Of a DNA stretch of 64,000 bases, positions 59,480-64,000 are shown piece after piece (the first letter of the stretch is position 1; every line of letters starts with the position of its first letter). Where the stretch lies: NCBI GenBank assembly GCA_948474755.1, contig CAOLHI010000255.1, positions 248,001-312,000 on the forward strand, given 5' to 3'. The position numbers and the translations under genes were made by a program. Under the pieces are notes generated by a model. The model saw only the letters and a list, made by a program, of their open reading frames with translations, did not search any database and was not told where the DNA came from. Source of the stretch: Ctenosaura bakeri. Its lineage: Eukaryota; Chordata; Lepidosauria; Squamata; Iguanidae.

Positions 59480-60930
59480 TTCGTCCCACACCGCCCGAGT
59501 AGCACGGGTGGCGGGGGGGGATGGCCTTTGCCGCCCTCCCGCGAGACGAGATCGTTTGCGGGGGCCGATGGAAGGGGGCGGGGCAGAGCATAATATTTAA
59601 GGCCGCCCCTCCTCTCTCTCGGCCTCTCTTCAGATCCAGGCGAAGGAGGAGGAGGATGTTTGTTTTGGTTGTGAGGGTGCCACATGGTGCCTTTAGGGGC
59701 CTGTTCCTCCCCTCCTCCTTCACCGGGACTCGCGGCGGCCCCTCCCGGCGGGCGGGTGGCTGGCCTGCCCCAATTCGATTCGGGTAAGCAGGCTGGCCTG
59801 CTGATTATTCCCGCGGCCTCCCCGCTCTCGGCGGCGGCGGCCTATCTCCCCAGCTCGGCGGGTAGGTGGGCTGGCCTGCTCATTCCCCCGCGGCCTCCCC
59901 GCTCTCGGCGGCGGCGGCCTATCTCGGCGGGCGGGGGGCTGGCCTGCCCCGATTCCCGCGCGGCCTCCCCGCTCGCGGCGGCCCAGCTCGGCGGGTAGGT
60001 GGTCTGGCCTGCTCATTCCCCCGTGGCCTCCCCGCTCTCGGCGGCGGCGGCCTATCTCGGCGGCGGGGGGCTGGCCTGCCCCGATTCCCGCCCGGCCTCC
60101 CCGCTCGCGGCGGCCCAGCTCGGCGGGTAGGTGGGCTGGCCTGCGCATTCCCCCGCGGCCTCCCCACTCTCGGCGGCGGTGGCCTATCTCGGCGGGCGGA
60201 GGACTGGCCTGCACCGATTCCCGCGCGGCCTCCCCGCTCACGGTGGCCCAGCTCGGCGGGTAGGTGGGCTGGCCTGCTCATTCCCCCGCGGCCTCCCCGC
60301 TCTCGGCGGCGGCGGCCTATCTCGGCGGGCGGGGGGCTGGCCTGCCCCGATTCCACGTGGCCTCCACGCTCGTGGCGGCCCAGCTCGGCGGGTAGGTGGG
60401 CTGGCCTGCTCATTTCCCCGCGGCCTCCCCGCTCTCGGCGGCGGCGGCCCGTCTCGGCAGGCGGGGGGCTGCAGGGCCATGCTCCGCGGCCCCGATTCCT
60501 GCGCAGCCTCTCCGCTTGCGGCAGCAGTGGCCCTGCTCGGCGGGCGGGGAGGCTGGTCTGCGTGTTCCCCGCAGCCTCCCCACTCTTGTCGGCGGCGGCC
60601 CTCCTCGTCGGGTGGGGAGGCGGGCCTGGTGATTCCTTCTCGGCCTCCCCGCGCTTGTCTGGCCGAGGAGCTGGCCTGCTGGGACCATGCTCCGCAGCCC
60701 CGATTCCTGCGTGGCCTCCCCGCTCTCAGCGGCGGCGGCCCTTCTCAGCGGCCGAGGAGGCTGTGCGGCTGGGCCTGGCTCCGCAGCCCCGATTCCTGCA
60801 CCGCTGCTCAGCCGTGACCTTCTCCCGACTCTTGCGGGAGTCTCTTGTACGGGCGGCGGCAGGTAAGGTCGCTCGATCGGGTCCAGCAGGGGTAGCGGGT
60901 GGCACCAATAGCGGGAACGGCTGTTAAGTG
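59480..60930 (+). promoter_or_regulatory. CpG island, candidate promoter and 5' exon
   Basis: An abrupt 1.4-kb block of very high GC with dense, retained CpG dinucleotides, surrounded by AT-rich DNA. A TATA-like AATATTTAAGG lies near 59591, CT-rich initiator-like sequence near 59610, and a consensus-like splice donor CAGGTAAGG near 60870. Vertebrate CpG islands of this kind usually mark promoters and first exons. The long open frames on both strands come from GC richness and repeat periodicity, so no protein is called. Direction and gene identity are inferred only weakly. Confidence 0.45.
59720..60830. repeat. GC-rich minisatellite with 132-bp higher-order unit
   Basis: The marker GGTAGGTGG followed by CTGGCCTGC recurs at 59861, 59994, 60126, 60259 and 60391, a spacing of 132-133 bp. 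Each unit is a dimer of two related halves of about 66 bp, both containing CTGGCCTGC, a CGGCCTCCCCGCTC run and CTCGGCGGG. Degenerate halves extend to about 59720 and 60830. Confidence 0.9.
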
Positions 60931-61318
60931 GGGGAGGGCCTTTTTCCCCTGAAGGCCAGATTTTCAAAGAAGTCATTGGCTTCGAACTTGCGCATGTTTT
61001 TCCCCATTAATTCTTGCTTTTATCCTTCTGCACTATGTTATGTTATGTTTCCTGTTAATATTAGGCTACAATACTATATATGCATGCCTTGGCGTAGCTT
61101 CTGATGGTTAAGCCCCTTCAGCTAGTGAATTTTCCTCTTGCTTAAGTTACTCTTTCAAATACTATGGCCTGCATGCTATTGGTTACTTCCTTTGAATCAG
61201 AAACTGAATGATAAGTCACTGTTTATGTTGGTATAGAAATTTATGCTGCTCCTGCAGAAGGATGATAGTTATGTTTTTGTATTGTTGTATTTTAAAGCAT
61301 TTAATATTTTAATGACAT
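60931..61318. other. Non-coding interval after the CpG island
   Basis: AT-rich sequence; intron-like if the donor near 60870 is real. No repeat named. Confidence 0.35.
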
Positions 61319-61320
61319 CC

Positions 61321-61502
61321 ATCATGCTATAGTGGACTGCATACTGAACTAGGACTCTGGAAGACCAGGATCTGAATCCTTTATCAGCCACAAAAACTCA
61401 GTAGCAAAATTCCTCTGAATAAATATTGCAAAAAAAAAAAAAAAAAAGCTAGTAAATGGTCACCATAGGTTGGAGTTGACTTGAGGGCACATAACAGCAA
61501 CA
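61321..61502 (+). mobile_element. tRNA-headed SINE with internal A-run
   Basis: Plus orientation: GTGGACTGCATACTGAACTA head, GATCTGAATCC B-box-like segment, an A-run at 61430-61447, then CACCATAGGTTGGAGTTGAC and the ACATAACAGCAACAG end. Same family as 29612. Confidence 0.65.
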
Positions 61503-61559
61503 GATATTTCAACAGATGGTTGCCATCCACTAAGTACTTTAAATGAATAAATACAATTA

Positions 61560-64000
61560 ATTTTCGCCTCCCAGCCACATTTCTTTACTTTCCTTGTGGT
61601 GGGGGGACTGCCTTTGCGAGACAAGGGCGAGCGCCTGCCTGGCTCACTGGGAGCAGTGACTGATTGACACATTGAGGTCGAGATAGTCTGTTATCTTAGC
61701 TGGGCAGCTTCCACTGGGGGGGGGGCTTGTCCGGCGACAGGAATCTTTTAGGGTGCAGGCTTTCCAGCCGGGCTGACAGCTTCCAGGCAAGCCTCTGGAG
61801 CATCCAAGGGCATACAGCCAGCGCCCCTTTAGGAAGGCGGCAGCCACGTGGGTGCCGAGTGAGCATCCTTCTATGACAGACTTGGCAGAGTGCATCCAGT
61901 GCACCCTTAAGGAAATTATACTTTCGAATGGATAATTCTTCTGATACTAGAAAAGGCATATCTCCCTGTTGATGATAGGGTTGTCACCTCGGTAGGGGTC
62001 ATAATGTTTGGTAAGCAGTTGTAACAGCGCTGTAACTGTTAGGATTGCCAGCTTCCTTGCTTTGGCCTTATGCTTGTGTGCAAGGACCAAAGATGAGGGC
62101 TGTAATAATTGGTTCAACGCCCGCTTGCTAGTGGCATACATTTTAGTTTATTAACACTGTTACGACTAATAGGCTTCATTTTAAAGCACTTCATATTAGT
62201 CCACATACTTCATAAGCACGCAGTAACTCCGGCGACAGCCCTGTAACAGATTACATCGTTATAGAAAGCTTCAGACAGTGAACTGCACAAGGCTACCTAT
62301 GACAAAACGAAACATAACAAGCAAAACAAAACAAAAAACATATATATAGAACCTAAGGTTTACCTGCGCACTGGCTTAGCTTCTAATTGCACCATGGTTA
62401 TGGCGGGGCCGTTTTACAAGGAATTAAGTATACACACACATGTTCAGGATGGCCGTTTTGCTTCAATCATGAAAGTCTAATGTTGTGTCTCACCTCTTCC
62501 GTTGCAGAAATAACAGGTTCTGAAATTCACATTCAAGCCTTCCACCTAATCCACTGGCCTTTCCTAGTGGTTCCTTCCCAGCACCTCCTGTGGTAAAGAT
62601 TAACCAACCAGCCGGCTAGCCGATGGACATGCCATCCCTTTCTCAATGGTGTGATTGAATTAACTACAATGTATTAATTTTACAGGAAAGCGGTTGTCAG
62701 AATCTTCGGTGGCCACAGAGATTATTGGTTCACTTTCTTCTCCCCCTATTCTCCTCCCATAACCTTAATGTTCTGAGATGTCCACTTAGTCTCACTCAAT
62801 AACAGATCGGGTAGTCAGCAGCAGGCTCATCAAGGATGGGGGTGGCACCTAGTGAACCTTGAGTCTCTCATACCACTGTCTGAATCCGGGGTTTAAGATT
62901 CTCTGGCTAAGAAGGTTAAGCAGGAATGGAGTGAGGGAAGTCAGATGAGAACAGCTGCTAGTTCATTAGCTCGGGGTAGTATGCTTTTCATTCATACCCC
63001 CACTCCTCAGTTTTTTCTGGCATCGGGAATCATATTGAATTGCAGAAAAACAATTTTATTTCAGTAGCTATCAGCTCCTATCAAAGCTACCTAATCCAGT
63101 CACCTATTGACAACAGAGACGTATGGTGGCGAGCTCACTGAGGGGATAACTAGGAGGTGGTGAATGCAGGAAACAATAACACACGCACACAATTGATGCC
63201 ATATCCAAATTAAAGGTTTCCGAACAAATTTAATTGCATTGTAGCAGACCCAGGAACATGAACAGGCAAGATGGGTACCTAGATAAATGGACTACGCAGA
63301 GGTTCATCATATAGTCAGAGTCTGCTTAATACAACACAACTAAATTCGGATTGACTTTAATTAGCCAATTCGCAGCCTTTCATTTTCCTCACTTGTAACA
63401 CCATGTATAACCAGTACTTTACCATCGCTAATAAGCACAACATCTTTATACAAAAATTTCCCTAGTTACACTATGAAACAAACATGATCATGGTAGCCTG
63501 GGGGGCACATTTTGGGTGGAAGGTATGGTGAACTTTATTCAGTTACTGTACTCAGAAATAAATACCTTGACTCATCAATGTCCCTGGGCCATTTTATTTA
63601 GGCTCAAGTTTGTGGATATCTGGTCTCCTCTGCAGGAGGGCTTTCCTGACAAACACAACACTGCAGGTGGTGCTCAAGGATGACCCAGTGCTGGGCGAAG
63701 TGGGCCTTACATTTGATCTTACGTTTATGGAGTTTTTTCCAGGTAGCTGTTCACGTCTGGGCACGTGGAACGCTTCATAGAGCTGGCAACAGACGCGGCA
63801 GCCCTGCAAGAACCAAGGCCCTCCGACCTGTGGAAGTTCGGTCGGTAAAGTAACGGGGATGATGGGTTGGTCATATCGCGCCCAGCGCTTACAGCAGGGC
63901 GGCTTGGGAATTCAGCAGTTTTTTTGTTTTTTTTTCGTAAGTCCAGCGGTTAAAGGATGCGTGGCTGGTCCCGGTAGACTGCATTTTGCAGTTTACGTGC
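61560..64000. other. Unassigned moderate-GC region at the right edge
   Basis: More CpG-bearing and less AT-rich than most of the window, with no repeat family I recognise. Short frames include plus-strand 63633-63773 (RAFLTNTTLQVVLKDDPVLG) and minus-strand 63594-63809 with GCRVCCQLYEAFHV. Neither matches a family I can name, and the two overlap, so at most one is real. It may hold exons of the gene suggested by the CpG island, or an unknown repeat cut by the window end. Confidence 0.25.

Noticed and set aside
59720..60413. Minus-strand frames of 164-173 aa over the same minisatellite
   Set aside because: Mirror images of the repeat, overlapping the plus-strand frames; no independent evidence of coding.
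59866..60927. 353-aa open frame in the GC-rich block, with long open frames also on the other strand
   Set aside because: The frames exist because the 132-bp repeats are GC-rich and nearly free of stop codons on both strands. Composition is Pro/Ala/Gly/Arg-rich, with no conserved domain.

Overview
This is vertebrate nuclear DNA, most likely from a squamate reptile (a lizard or snake). The case rests on the repeats: CR1 3' ends closing on the ATTCTATG-type terminus, an A-rich full-length L1, RTE-BovB-like and L2-like tails, a tRNA-headed SINE with a (CAA)n-type tail, and many palindromic DNA-transposon derivatives. The species cannot be named from this. I find no convincing protein-coding host exon and no functional RNA gene. 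Nearly all the short open frames look like chance or lie inside repeats.

Layout, left to right. 1-9.4 kb: AT-rich unique DNA with a palindromic MITE and two CR1 copies, one of them (7.7-9.4 kb) keeping a decayed reverse-transcriptase region. 9.48-15.65 kb: a full-length L1 between 18-bp target-site duplications, with intact ORF1 and an ORF2 broken by a local frame excursion, two in-frame TGA codons and a late frameshift. 16.2-16.65 kb: a GC-rich DNA-transposon-like element. 17.4-18.3 kb: the first of six solo LTRs of one family (the others are at 23.9-24.8, 32.7-33.5, 38.7-39.5, 49.8-50.6 and 56.7-57.6 kb), with a possible diverged seventh at 52.3-53.2 kb. 20.97-21.48 kb: a chimeric retrocopy joining U6 snRNA to the 3' end of an L1 ORF2, between 17-bp duplications. 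25-36 kb: mariner-like MITEs, SINE and CR1 pieces, and a nest in which an L2-like element carries a CR1 and an LTR. 42.5-44.3 kb: another CR1 with RT remains. 46 kb: a second GC-rich element of the 16.2 kb type. 59.5-60.9 kb: a strong CpG island whose core is a 132-bp higher-order GC minisatellite ending near a consensus-like splice donor; it is the best candidate for a gene's 5' end. 61.5-64 kb: unassigned sequence.

No gene network can be described. The biology here is retrotransposition: L1 machinery explains both the L1 and the U6-L1 chimera, the LTRs record proviruses lost by LTR-LTR recombination, and short DNA elements share GCCCTTTYC-like termini. The most notable observations are the U6-L1 chimera, the TIR elements flanked by CAYAG direct repeats (one with a related empty site in this window), the same-family solo-LTR cluster with a conserved GATATC pair, and the CpG-island minisatellite.
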